This document shows, piece by piece, positions 53,689 to 60,651 of a DNA stretch of 64,000 nt. The stretch covers positions 339,918 to 403,917 of the forward strand of contig MPCU01000004.1 in NCBI GenBank assembly GCA_001874305.1, given 5' to 3'. The DNA is from Bacteriovorax sp. MedPE-SWde. Its GTDB lineage: Bacteria; Bdellovibrionota; Bacteriovoracia; Bacteriovoracales; Bacteriovoracaceae. Position numbers and translations under genes: made by a program. The notes beneath the pieces are model-generated. The model saw nothing but the letters and a program-made list of their open reading frames with translations. It ran no database searches and was not told where the DNA came from. The first letter of the stretch is position 1, and each line of letters starts with the position of its first letter.

Positions 53689-54055
53689 AATAAAAGATTT
53701 TTCAAATCAGCTAGGTGTAAAATCGGACACCATAAGATATTACGAAAAGATTGGTTTAACTAAGAAGCCAGACAGATCTTTAAATGGTTATCGAACATAC
53801 TCTCAACAAGACCTCTATATCTTTAAGTTTATTATGAGGTGTAAGGAATTCGGCTTCTCCCTCAAAGAAATCAAACCAATTCTTAACTACATTTTAAACA
53901 CGAGTAAAAATACTTCTAAGATTGAAAAGCTACTCGAAGAAAAGATATTAGAAATAGAGATTAAGCAGAGAGAACTTAGAAAACTTAAGAAACAACTTAA
54001 AACAGTTTTAGAAAGTTGTATTAAAGAGGACTGTACGATATTGGATTATTTATAG
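53681..54055 (+). CDS. MerR-family transcriptional regulator
   Basis: The protein has 124 residues. The winged-HTH start YKIKDFSNQLGVKSDTIRYYEKIGLTKKP and NGYRTYSQQDL are typical MerR. A coiled-coil dimer helix follows, and the end holds a cysteine pair (SCIKEDC) seen in MerR members that sense metals or redox. It overlaps the oxidoreductase gene, suggesting autoregulation of a redox or electrophile response. The MerR operator could lie in the 53000-53120 promoter region; I did not find a convincing 19-20 base dyad. Confidence 0.88.
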   Translation: MYKIKDFSNQLGVKSDTIRYYEKIGLTKKPDRSLNGYRTYSQQDLYIFKFIMRCKEFGFSLKEIKPILNYILNTSKNTSKIEKLLEEKILEIEIKQRELRKLKKQLKTVLESCIKEDCTILDYL

Positions 54056-54071
54056 GGGTTCTTTACTCTGT

Positions 54072-54533
54072 CTAATTCATTTTCTTTATAAAGTTACTTT
54101 TGCAAAACTTAAGAGTGCTAGTGCTACAGAATGATTTAATCTCATTTGGTCTACTGCTTCTCAATATTAAAGATAAGCGACCTTTATTCCGCTTTAGAAC
54201 AAGAAGGTCAGAAGCAGGTTTAATTTTATAGGCTACCACATATGTATTATTCTCTATTTCAAAATATGCCATTTGTGACATTGCCTGTAGGAGGTGTTTT
54301 TCTTGACCATACCCTTTACAGCCTACAGAGAATTTTCCATTTTTCAATCTTTGGGGAAGCTCTCTACAATCTACATAGTGTTGCCATACAAAGTTCCTTA
54401 AAGCGTTTATAGGTCTATCGAAAGAACCATCTTTCAAGATTCTACCAATTTTCCAACTCCTTTTATATCGCGCATCAGTTCCTAAGTTTACAAATAAAAA
54501 TAACAAAAATAATAACCACACTTTCTTTCTCAT
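54072..54533 (-). CDS. Small exported protein, unknown
   Basis: The protein has 153 residues from the ATG at 54533, which gives a signal peptide (MRKKVWLLFLLFLFVNLGTDA). The frame from 54557 would prepend a basic segment before the signal. The mature part is basic, with cysteines in YVDCREL, VGCKGYG, FCSTSTL and FCKSN, and is likely disulfide-bonded. No family recognised. It is convergent with the MerR gene, 16 bases away. Confidence 0.6.
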   Translation of the reverse strand: MRKKVWLLFLLFLFVNLGTDARYKRSWKIGRILKDGSFDRPINALRNFVWQHYVDCRELPQRLKNGKFSVGCKGYGQEKHLLQAMSQMAYFEIENNTYVVAYKIKPASDLLVLKRNKGRLSLILRSSRPNEIKSFCSTSTLKFCKSNFIKKMN

Positions 54534-54721
54534 TCGAGATCTCCACTTCCAACACAATAATATTATATTAATCCAACTTCTAATTTAATGCCAAAATTAT
54601 TCATATTACGAATCAATTAATGATCTTCAAAAATAACTTTCACCTCATCTAGATAACTTAGCTACGTCTCACTCATTTATACGTTGCATATATGAGCGTT
54701 AGTCATAAAATGGAGGGAGAA

Positions 54722-55186
54722 ATGATTAATGCTTTAAAGTATACAGAAGATCTTGAGAGTGCAGGTTTTACACCGGAGCAGGCCAAGAGTTCTGTTAAGA
54801 TTTGGATGGATCTTATGAATGACAACTTTGCCACTAAGTCAGACCTACGACAGGGAGAAATTTCTCTTAGATCAGATATGAAAGAAATGGAAAGTGCGAT
54901 CAGATCGGACATGAAAGAAATGGAAAACTCTATCAGATCGGACATGAAAGAAATGGAAAACTCTATCAGGTCGGACATGAAGGAAATGGAAAACTCTATC
55001 AGATCGGACATGAAGGAAATGGAAGGTTCTATCAGGTCTGACATGACAGATATGAATCACTCTTTAAGTTCTGACATAAAGGACTTAAGAAGAGATGTTC
55101 AAGGTGAGTTTCACAAAATGACTATAAAGCTCGGAAGCTTGATGGCCATAGGGATTGGACTTATAAGTGTTCTTAATAAAGTTTGA
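54722..55186 (+). CDS. Coiled-coil protein with seven 11-residue repeats (DUF1640-like layout)
   Basis: The protein has 154 residues. The N-terminus YTEDLESAGFTPEQAKSSVKIW resembles the start of DUF1640/CCDC90-like coiled-coil proteins. Residues 49-125 are seven tandem 11-residue units with consensus IRSDMKEMENS, giving a hendecad coiled coil. A hydrophobic C-terminal helix (GSLMAIGIGLISVL) anchors it. The ATG at 54722 follows GGAGGGAG. Copy number may vary between strains. The stop lies at the edge of the left flanking repeat, whose terminator closes this gene. Confidence 0.8.
   Translation: MINALKYTEDLESAGFTPEQAKSSVKIWMDLMNDNFATKSDLRQGEISLRSDMKEMESAIRSDMKEMENSIRSDMKEMENSIRSDMKEMENSIRSDMKEMEGSIRSDMTDMNHSLSSDIKDLRRDVQGEFHKMTIKLGSLMAIGIGLISVLNKV
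54866..55096 (+). repeat. Seven tandem 33-base units
   Basis: Each unit encodes 11 residues. Units 2-5 (54899-55030) are nearly identical at the DNA level and the outer units diverge. The period is a multiple of three, so unit gain or loss keeps the frame. Confidence 0.92.
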
Positions 55187-55346
55187 AAAAAAAGGCCCTC
55201 AAAAAGAGGGCCTCTGTATTTTTCAAATTTATATCCGCACATGCTGATCGTCAAAAGCAAACTTCGTTTGCCTTTTTTCGACGCTCGCACAACGGTAAAG
55301 CTCCGACGTCAAAATGCTTTAGCACTTTGAACGCGGGCGTCTAAAA
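55186..55346. repeat. Left copy of the 161-base direct repeat flanking the accessory region, including a terminator
   Basis: It matches 59341-59503 with about six differences (four substitutions, one base change and a one-base gap in the terminator). It begins with A(8) and an AGGCCCTC/GAGGGCCT hairpin (55193-55200 with 55206-55213), which ends the coiled-coil gene, and closes at GCGTCTAAAA. Inside are a GCAAAC/GTTTGC hairpin and the parts of a three-way junction. Confidence 0.9.
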
Positions 55347-55511
55347 TGGTTCTAGGTACAAGTTTTGTTAAATATGAGCCGAACACTCGTTCCTGTAAGG
55401 CTCTGAGTTACCCAATCAACCCATTATGTTAAAACAGACACTCTTTTTAGCTTTATCTAGCTCTTTATTTAACAAAAAAACACGCAGTACACCACGTCCT
55501 TATTCCTAAAT
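55347..55511. other. Noncoding stretch at the left edge of the accessory region
   Basis: Between the flanking repeat and the first cargo gene I see no ORF. GAGCC and GGCTC about 20 bases apart near 55376-55400 could pair weakly. No integrase, attachment core or tRNA is visible. Confidence 0.5.
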
Positions 55512-55949
55512 TTAAGTAAAATCTATAATATCTATATCAAGCTCATCTTTTAGACTTTTTTCTATCAACGATAACAGATTTGCTAAAAAGTCTCTAAAGT
55601 CTGAATCACTTAATTGGATACTTAATGCTTCTATCTCAGAGGTCAGCCTCCAACAGTCTGCATCACTTAGTTTTTTAAATCTGATAATTACAGATTGTGA
55701 TTCATCATATTCATCACAGTAAAACTTAAAGTCGTTATTATCACTTTTCATCCAGGTGTATAATTTTTCGTAAAATTCTACAATTTGAAATGAAGTAAAT
55801 TTTATATTATCAATCATGATATTAGCTTCAATCGAGTTATCTAACATGCCGAAACTTTTTTGTTTTAAAGCTCTATTTACTTCTGTTCTCCAGTACCTTT
55901 TGTTTGACGCCCAGGGATTTAATATTTCAATATTAATTTGAATATTCAT
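55512..55949 (-). CDS. Immunity-like small protein, unassigned family
   Basis: The protein has 145 residues, is acidic, and has no signal or membrane segment. Its size, charge and aromatic-rich alternating pattern (VEFYEKLYTWMKS, FKFYCDEYDESQSVIIRF) resemble immunity proteins that neutralise contact-delivered toxins. I cannot name the family. It lies in a row of similar minus-strand genes without an adjacent toxin. The function is inferred mainly from context. Confidence 0.55.
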   Translation of the reverse strand: MNIQINIEILNPWASNKRYWRTEVNRALKQKSFGMLDNSIEANIMIDNIKFTSFQIVEFYEKLYTWMKSDNNDFKFYCDEYDESQSVIIRFKKLSDADCWRLTSEIEALSIQLSDSDFRDFLANLLSLIEKSLKDELDIDIIDFT

Positions 55950-56026
55950 AATAATACTTCACCTAATTTTCACTGAGAAAGCATAAATAACCTTTGTTTC
56001 AAATTAAGGTACTTATATAACAATTT

Positions 56027-56135
56027 TTAATCACCTGTTTTTGGGGCTTTAGCTAAAGAGATTTCTAAAGACCAATTCTCAGGTTTCTCATCTGGATTGT
56101 TCCACTTACATCCATTATTTACCCATTCTTCTCTG
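56027..56135 (-). pseudogene. Possible gene fragment downstream of the Imm8-like gene
   Basis: A frame different from that of the Imm8-like gene remains open across its stop and encodes NNGCKWNNPDEKPENW and a further 18 residues ending KTGD. The composition looks protein-like, but the only starts lie within the upstream gene. It may be the remnant of another immunity gene or chance. Confidence 0.3.
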
Positions 56136-56492
56136 TTACTCTTTGTAATCTTCAAATTCCCAGTAAGCATATTTAGAAAGTTGCTCTGCGATTTCTTTCC
56201 AATTATCACCAGATTTCGACTCAAATAGTTTTATAACTTTATCATTCAAAATTTTATAGTTATACTCCTTCATGATAATTTTATGACGTCCAATCATAAC
56301 ATCGTTATCATCTAAATTATCTTCAATCCATTTTGTAGTATAAACTTCAACATCAAAAGACTCTTCCCCTTGTTCTCCCTTGGGACCAATCATTACCCTA
56401 AGTAGAAAGTTGAAATTATATATATCTTCTGGACAAAAATTTTTATTAAATTCTTCTGACTCAGCTAATATTTGTTTTATTTCAGACATCAT
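56136..56492 (-). CDS. Imm8-like immunity protein
   Basis: The protein has 118 residues. The pattern FDVEVYTTKWIEDNL, then IGRHKIIMKEYN, then a DNWKEIAEQLSKYAYWEFEDY ending matches what I know of the Imm8 family, whose members protect against polymorphic toxins. ATG at 56492 follows AAGGAA; the TTG at 56510 is less likely. No cognate toxin is near, so it may be an orphan immunity gene defending against rivals or kin. Confidence 0.65.
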   Translation of the reverse strand: MMSEIKQILAESEEFNKNFCPEDIYNFNFLLRVMIGPKGEQGEESFDVEVYTTKWIEDNLDDNDVMIGRHKIIMKEYNYKILNDKVIKLFESKSGDNWKEIAEQLSKYAYWEFEDYKE

Positions 56493-56554
56493 AAAGTATT
56501 CCTTATTCAACTATGTCAAGGTGACCATTCCCTTGAAATTGACCTGTTAGAAAA

Positions 56555-56591
56555 GAAGGTGCCATGCACCTTTGGTTTCGCAAATGCGAAA
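56555..56591 (+). repeat. REP-type double hairpin upstream of the RAYT gene
   Basis: AAGGTGC-CAT-GCACCTT (56556-56572, seven pairs) is followed by TTTCGC-AAAT-GCGAAA (56576-56591, six pairs). Inverted partial copies lie after the transposase gene (57279-57301) and at 58267-58289, as expected for REP sequences mobilised by a RAYT. Confidence 0.75.
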
Positions 56592-56664
56592 TTAATTATG
56601 AAAATTATTAAGTAAGATTATCTTCTTTCTTTTGTTTTCATATATTTTTATTGTACCAAGGTTT

Positions 56665-57273
56665 ATGCCTAGAACGAATCTTTTTAGAACAAACCTTTTC
56701 CCCTATCACATTACGATTAGAACTAATATTAAAGAATGGTTTGATGTACCCATGGATATCATTTGGAATATTTGTATCGAATCAATTAAGAAATCTTTAT
56801 TAAAACTTCCTGTTAAAATTCAAGCATTTGTTCTTATGTCTAATCACTACCATTTAATGGTGTGGACCCCTAATTGTGATATCGATAAGTTCATGTTCGA
56901 GATGAATTCCAACATTAGTAGATCAATTAGGAAGGAAACTGGAAGAATCAATAGAATATTTGGTGATCGTTATAAGTGGAGTTTAATCAATAGTAATTCA
57001 TACTATCAGAATGTTCTTAAATATATTTATCAAAACCCACTTGAGGTTAATCTCGCAGATAAGTGTGAAAACTACCCCTATAGTACTTTGTTCTATTTTA
57101 TCAATGATAAGAATATTGGATTTGAAATTCATGATCCCATCATTGGAGAACAGAATATATTTTTAGCTTGGATTAATGAATTTTCAGTAGTCGAACAAGA
57201 CAGAATAAATAAAGCTGTTTCAAGGCCATTTTTCAAACTTCCTAAAAACCGAAAAACGAGAAGGGTTTGTTAG
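56665..57273 (+). CDS. REP-associated tyrosine transposase (Y1/RAYT)
   Basis: The protein has 202 residues from the ATG at 56665 (MPRTNLFRT, the usual RAYT start). The HUH motif is LMSNHYHLMVW, and the catalytic tyrosine is most likely in YYQNVLKYIYQNP. This single-strand transposase family acts on REP hairpins. The gene is bracketed by inverted REP copies, so it is an intact REP/RAYT unit. It is on the plus strand while the cargo immunity genes are on the minus strand. A basic tail (KNRKTRRVC) ends the protein. Confidence 0.85.
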   Translation: MPRTNLFRTNLFPYHITIRTNIKEWFDVPMDIIWNICIESIKKSLLKLPVKIQAFVLMSNHYHLMVWTPNCDIDKFMFEMNSNISRSIRKETGRINRIFGDRYKWSLINSNSYYQNVLKYIYQNPLEVNLADKCENYPYSTLFYFINDKNIGFEIHDPIIGEQNIFLAWINEFSVVEQDRINKAVSRPFFKLPKNRKTRRVC

Positions 57274-57301
57274 CAACTGCGAAACCAAAAGAGCATGGCA
57301 C
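57272..57301 (-). repeat. REP copy downstream of the RAYT gene, inverted
   Basis: GCGAAACCAAA and GCATGGCAC at 57279-57301 match the reverse complement of the upstream REP except for three bases. The preceding TAGCAACT is shared with the copy at 58259-58289. Confidence 0.75.
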
Positions 57302-57657
57302 ATATAATACATATATACCACCGTATGAATGAAGGTAACATTGACTTATCTGCGGCCCTCTCTATGGCTAAATCAAAAGCACTTTATAAGATTGCCAATA
57401 AGACCTACAAGCTTGCAATGGAGGGCAATCTGAGTATGATTAAATACTTTCTATACTGTGGAGGTGGTTCGTCTGAGAAATTGCAAATAATCGAAGACAA
57501 CCGAGTCAAGGAAGAACAGGATAAACGTCGTCAACTCCAAGCCGTGATTGACTCCATGACTGATGAAGAAATTAACACTTACAAGAACCTCAATGGCCAA
57601 ACAATAGCTACTGAAGAAGGGGCTAAGAAGAGAGTTTCTTACAACGAATCAACTTGA
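57295..57657 (+). pseudogene. 5'-truncated gene next to the REP, possibly from a phage small-terminase-like gene
   Basis: The frame encodes 120 residues, but its ATG lies inside the REP, so the natural start was probably lost. The helical part ALYKIANKTYKLAMEGNLSMIKYFLY and the later VIDSMTDEEINTYKNL resemble the C-terminal region of small-terminase-like phage proteins; this is only a pattern likeness. A second, shorter remnant of the same tail is at 58295-58372. Its end overlaps the next minus-strand gene by 19 bases. Confidence 0.5.
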
Positions 57658-58079
57658 GATATGATGTCGTTAGCCAGCTCTTTGTTAGTTGGTGAAATTC
57701 GTTTTAGATTTTCAAAAAAGAAAATAGCCCCTTTTTTCATCTCTGAGAGAAACTCAATTTTATCAATAGAAACGCCTTTCTTATCCCCAACTTGTACTAA
57801 TACTCTGTCGAAGCCAACTGGGAAAAATTTTATCTTTACAGGTTGGTCAGGAAAAAAACATTCAAACTCTTTACCATTAGAAACTTCTTCCAAACCATTA
57901 CATATATATCCCCAAAGGTCGTCAATAGTGTCCCATAACTCAAAAGACATAATATTTTGATGGTTAATAGTTAAGTAAATTGCACCATCAATATATTCCT
58001 CATGAATAGAATCTGATACCACTTTAGAAATCTCAATAAACTCATCGTTATTTTTTATAAAAGTTTGTACATTTATCAT
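57639..58079 (-). CDS. Immunity-like small protein, unassigned family
   Basis: The protein has 146 residues, is acidic, and has no signal. The pattern IMSFELWDTIDDLWGYICNGLEEV then FECFFPDQPVKIKFFP is what I associate with immunity-type proteins of about this length found in tandem arrays, although I cannot name the family. ATG at 58079 is favoured, with GAGG six bases upstream. It is convergent with the truncated gene at 57295. Confidence 0.6.
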   Translation of the reverse strand: MINVQTFIKNNDEFIEISKVVSDSIHEEYIDGAIYLTINHQNIMSFELWDTIDDLWGYICNGLEEVSNGKEFECFFPDQPVKIKFFPVGFDRVLVQVGDKKGVSIDKIEFLSEMKKGAIFFFENLKRISPTNKELANDIISQVDSL

Positions 58080-58258
58080 TGTCATCCTCTCTATTTGTTA
58101 ACTGGATAAAATTGCCTTATAAGGATAGGACTAATTAGACACTATTTTCAAACAATCCCCTATTAATTAATAAAAATTAGATGTTAAAATTGTAAATGAT
58201 TTTGAGGTTTTTTCTTAGAAGGAAGAGATTACTGTTTGGGATGTTGGATTTTCTTAGA
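58080..58258. other. AT-rich noncoding stretch
   Basis: No ORF or strong hairpin is seen between the immunity-like gene and the third REP copy. Confidence 0.5.
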
Positions 58259-58289
58259 TAGCAACTGCGAAACCAAAAATGCATGGCAC
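58259..58289 (-). repeat. Third REP copy
   Basis: TAGCAACTGCGAAACCAAAA is identical to the sequence at 57271-57290, then ATGCATGGCAC follows. It lies just before a remnant of the same gene tail as the second copy does, so REP and gene remnant were duplicated together. Confidence 0.75.
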
Positions 58290-58294
58290 TTATA

Positions 58295-58372
58295 ATGCAC
58301 GACCAGAACCTCAATGACCAAATGATGGAGATTGAGGCGGGTGCGAAGAAGAGGGTTCCGAAATTACTTTAA
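58295..58372 (+). pseudogene. Second remnant of the truncated gene tail
   Basis: It reads HDQNLNDQMMEIEAGAKKR and six more residues to TAA, aligned to YKNLNGQTIATEEGAKKR of the gene at 57295. Only about 25 codons remain. It overlaps the stop of the next minus-strand gene. Confidence 0.65.
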
Positions 58373-58717
58373 CCTATCGACCCAACTGTTTACAGTTTCT
58401 TCATTAACAGAAGTAGCAATATCTTTATTAGCAAGTACACCAAGAACTTCTTTTATCAAGTTTAAGTTTTTGTCCTCATAATCAATATCTTCACGGCACT
58501 CAACTAAGTCGGCCCATCGTTTGATAGTCTTTAGAGTGTATCTACACTTCAAGAAACCATCGAATAAATTATCTAATACATTTTTTTCGATAGTAATTAG
58601 TTCTTCTTCACAGTCCCATTCAAATTGTCTTAACTGCTTTGAAATTGATTCTAAATCATCCTCAATAAACAGCAGCTGCTTTAACAAGGAAGTACGGGCA
58701 TCTAATTTCTTATTCAT
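58364..58717 (-). CDS. Immunity-like small protein, unassigned family
   Basis: The protein has 117 residues, is all-helical by pattern and acidic. TLKTIKRWADLVECREDIDYED and GVLANKDI followed by a short helix is a layout that I associate with helical immunity-type proteins in orphan arrays. I cannot give a family name. It starts after an AGGAGAT site. It is the third immunity-like gene of the row. Confidence 0.55.
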   Translation of the reverse strand: MNKKLDARTSLLKQLLFIEDDLESISKQLRQFEWDCEEELITIEKNVLDNLFDGFLKCRYTLKTIKRWADLVECREDIDYEDKNLNLIKEVLGVLANKDIATSVNEETVNSWVDRLK

Positions 58718-58752
58718 TATAAATCTCCTGGGGTTACAACTCCGCCCTCTAC

Positions 58753-58766
58753 AGAAGGTGCCATGC
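58753..58766 (+). repeat. Partial REP
   Basis: AGAAGGTGCCATGC matches the first 14 bases of the REP at 56554. The second hairpin is absent. Confidence 0.55.
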
Positions 58767-58815
58767 TTATAAATTAGTCAGTCATTTTACTTCAGAAGTT
58801 TTTCTATCTGAGTTA

Positions 58816-59214
58816 TTACTCACTATCTTCATAACAGCTAATACTTAAACTTACGCCTAAAGTATAAAGTTTCCCCATGAGCTCTGACTCTATTTCTAGA
58901 TTACATTGACTATTGTAAGCTGTAGTTACTGATATACTAAATTCCTCAACCCCTATTGATTCTAACTTCTTTTTAAATTTATTTAAAAAAATTAATGCTT
59001 CTCCAGGAACTAAAAAGTAATCCTCATCCCTTTTATTAAAAGAGCATAAGTCTATGGTACCAGAGCTATAGTCATAGGGCTCATCCCTATACCGTCCCTT
59101 TTTAGCAAAATCTCCATTTTTATTTTTTGAGGAAAATTTTATATTAGTTATTTCTTCTACTTTCGCAGGGCTAAAATCTTTTCCCCAAAGGGTTATACAA
59201 CCAAAAACTTTCAT
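58816..59214 (-). CDS. Immunity-like small protein, possibly DUF4279
   Basis: The protein has 132 residues and no signal. An opening beta strand (VFGCITLWGKDFSPAKVEEITNI) followed by GDFAKKGRYRDEPYDYSSGTIDL resembles DUF4279 in order, where a first strand, a helix on two-domain spacing and a central Trp/Ser-rich strand occur; the likeness is loose. DUF4279 often occurs in toxin-immunity neighbourhoods. It is the last cargo gene before the right flanking repeat. Confidence 0.5.
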   Translation of the reverse strand: MKVFGCITLWGKDFSPAKVEEITNIKFSSKNKNGDFAKKGRYRDEPYDYSSGTIDLCSFNKRDEDYFLVPGEALIFLNKFKKKLESIGVEEFSISVTTAYNSQCNLEIESELMGKLYTLGVSLSISCYEDSE

Positions 59215-59340
59215 CTTTTATAGCTCCTTATATGCATCAAGCTTTACCGCTGTATTTAAAGCACTCTTATTTTTTGCCTAGATTAGGTGCCAGCAGACCA
59301 ATCCAAAACGTTATAAGATATAATATGATAACTCGCTCAT
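59215..59340. other. Noncoding stretch at the right edge of the accessory region
   Basis: AT-rich, no ORF. A TAGGTGCCAGCAGACC segment near 59286 recalls half of the REP hairpin. Confidence 0.4.
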
Positions 59341-59503
59341 AAAAAAAAAAGCCCTCTAAAAAGAGGGCCTCTGTATTTTTGAAATTTATATCCGCACATG
59401 CTGATCGTCAAAAGCGAACTTCGTTTGCCTTTTTTCGACGCTCGCACAACGGTAAAGCTCCGTCGTCAAAATGCTTTAGCATTTTGAACGCGGGCGTCTA
59501 AAA
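59341..59503. repeat. Right copy of the flanking direct repeat, 3' to ssb; terminator and three-way-junction fold
   Basis: It matches 55186-55346 and ends over the last codon and stop of ssb. For ssb it supplies the terminator on the minus strand: GCCCTCT/AGAGGGC (59351-59357 with 59362-59368), then ten T. Between stop and terminator, 59437-59445 pairs with 59490-59498 (nine pairs, one wobble or mismatch depending on strand), enclosing hairpins at 59447-59465 and 59467-59486. Confidence 0.88.
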
Positions 59504-59989
59504 AGGAATATCATCAGCAGTAAAAGATGCGTCAGATGCAATGTCGTAATCTTGGTTCATCATGTCGTTGTTGTTATTTGATGGACCTTGTTGATTAGAA
59601 CCTTGGTTGTTGTTCTGGTAGTTATTGTTGTTACCAGCACCTGCATTGTTAGATGCACCAGCTTGTCCACCTAAGAACTGAACTGTCTTTGCAACGATCT
59701 CAGTAGTATATCTCTTACCACCTTCTTTTGCTTCCCATGAACGAGTCTGAAGAGCACCTTCAAGGTAAGCTTGACGACCTTTTCCAAGGTATTGTCCACA
59801 TAGCTCAGCAAGTTTTCCCCAAACAACAACTCTGTGCCATTCAGTTCTTTCTTGTTTTTGTCCTGACTTGTCAGTCCATGATTCACTTGTTGCTAGAGTA
59901 AAGTTACAAACTGCCATACCAGATGGTGTGTACTTTAACTCTGGGTCTTGTCCTAATCTACCTACGAGAATAACTTTGTTAACACTCAT
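59498..59989 (-). CDS. ssb: Single-stranded DNA-binding protein
   Basis: The protein has 163 residues. The OB fold starts [23 protein letters not shown] and continues [23 protein letters not shown] and [24 protein letters not shown] strands. An Asn/Gln/Gly-rich flexible linker follows, then the acidic tip DDIPF, which binds partner repair proteins. GGAGG precedes the ATG. It coats single-stranded DNA during replication and repair. Its 3' end coincides with the right flanking repeat of the accessory region. Confidence 0.96.
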   Translation of the reverse strand: MSVNKVILVGRLGQDPELKYTPSGMAVCNFTLATSESWTDKSGQKQERTEWHRVVVWGKLAELCGQYLGKGRQAYLEGALQTRSWEAKEGGKRYTTEIVAKTVQFLGGQAGASNNAGAGNNNNYQNNNQGSNQQGPSNNNNDMMNQDYDIASDASFTADDIPF

Positions 59990-60184
59990 AAATTCCTCCG
60001 TTGTGTCTTAATAAGGGATACAAACTTCAATTTCCCCTTACCACAGACCATGTTTTGTTGGTTTGAGGCATAAACATAGTATGAAATATGCCCTTTTGAG
60101 AAGTTCTTTTTAACAGAGTGCAAGGTTATTTTACTTAGGAGTGCGTTAAGGAATTAATAATAGGAAAAGAGAGAAAGACCGCTA

Positions 60185-60634
60185 TCAGTAGCTGACAGAG
60201 TCTTCCTCATAATTTTGTTCGCTGACGAAATCAGAGTTGTGTGTGTGCTCTAAAGAGACATCGTCGTCGGTATTTCTAACCTTCCAGAATTCATCTACTT
60301 TCTCTCTCGCTACATTCACATCTTTCTTGTACCAAGCAGCATCAAACCCACAATGAGGACAAGGGACCTCTTTGCGAAAATTTAATCTTAGTGCTGCTTC
60401 AAAGCACGCCCATACGATAAAGAATGAAAAGATTCCCTTCATTCCCATCACTGGAGAAAGACACGCTGTAATTGCGACAGTTATTAGTGTCATCTGAAAA
60501 TAGTTCTTTAAATTAAGGTGAGGATTTGTGACAACCGCTCGTTGAGTTCCACAAAGAGGACAATAGAATTCCATATGTGGATCTTTAAACTTGAATGTTC
60601 GCGATTCTAATGGCGCACGTTGTTGTAAAGACAT
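60185..60634 (-). CDS. Membrane protein with two zinc-ribbon-like CxxC pairs
   Basis: The protein has 149 residues. FYCPLCGTQRAVV and later VPCPHCGFDAAW form a four-cysteine zinc site split by two membrane helices (about 50-68 and 72-92, MTLITVAITACLSPVMG and IFSFFIVWACFEAAL). An acidic tail follows. GGAGG precedes the ATG. I do not recognise the family; a membrane protein with a cytoplasmic zinc ribbon is the safe statement. Confidence 0.7.
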   Translation of the reverse strand: MSLQQRAPLESRTFKFKDPHMEFYCPLCGTQRAVVTNPHLNLKNYFQMTLITVAITACLSPVMGMKGIFSFFIVWACFEAALRLNFRKEVPCPHCGFDAAWYKKDVNVAREKVDEFWKVRNTDDDVSLEHTHNSDFVSEQNYEEDSVSY

Positions 60635-60651
60635 TGCTCTATCCTCCTACC

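Noticed and set aside
54703..55060. Long minus-strand frames opposite the coiled-coil gene
   Set aside because: They are mirror images of the 33-base repeat; repeats with a period divisible by three keep several frames open. They lack ribosome sites.
55341..55367. Relic of an ssb-like C-terminus at the left repeat (frame ending EPF-stop)
   Set aside because: Only nine codons are open and the residues before EPF do not resemble the ssb tail; the stop and Phe codon belong to the repeat itself.
56555..58766. CRISPR array
   Set aside because: The repeated units are REP hairpins in both orientations at irregular distances of about 0.5-1 kb, with no regular spacers and no cas genes.
55186..59503. 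Integron-like cassette array (small single genes, folded repeat)
   Set aside because: The repeat occurs only at the two ends and not between each gene, I see no attC-type R-box pairs, and there is no integrase. Recombination between direct repeats is simpler.
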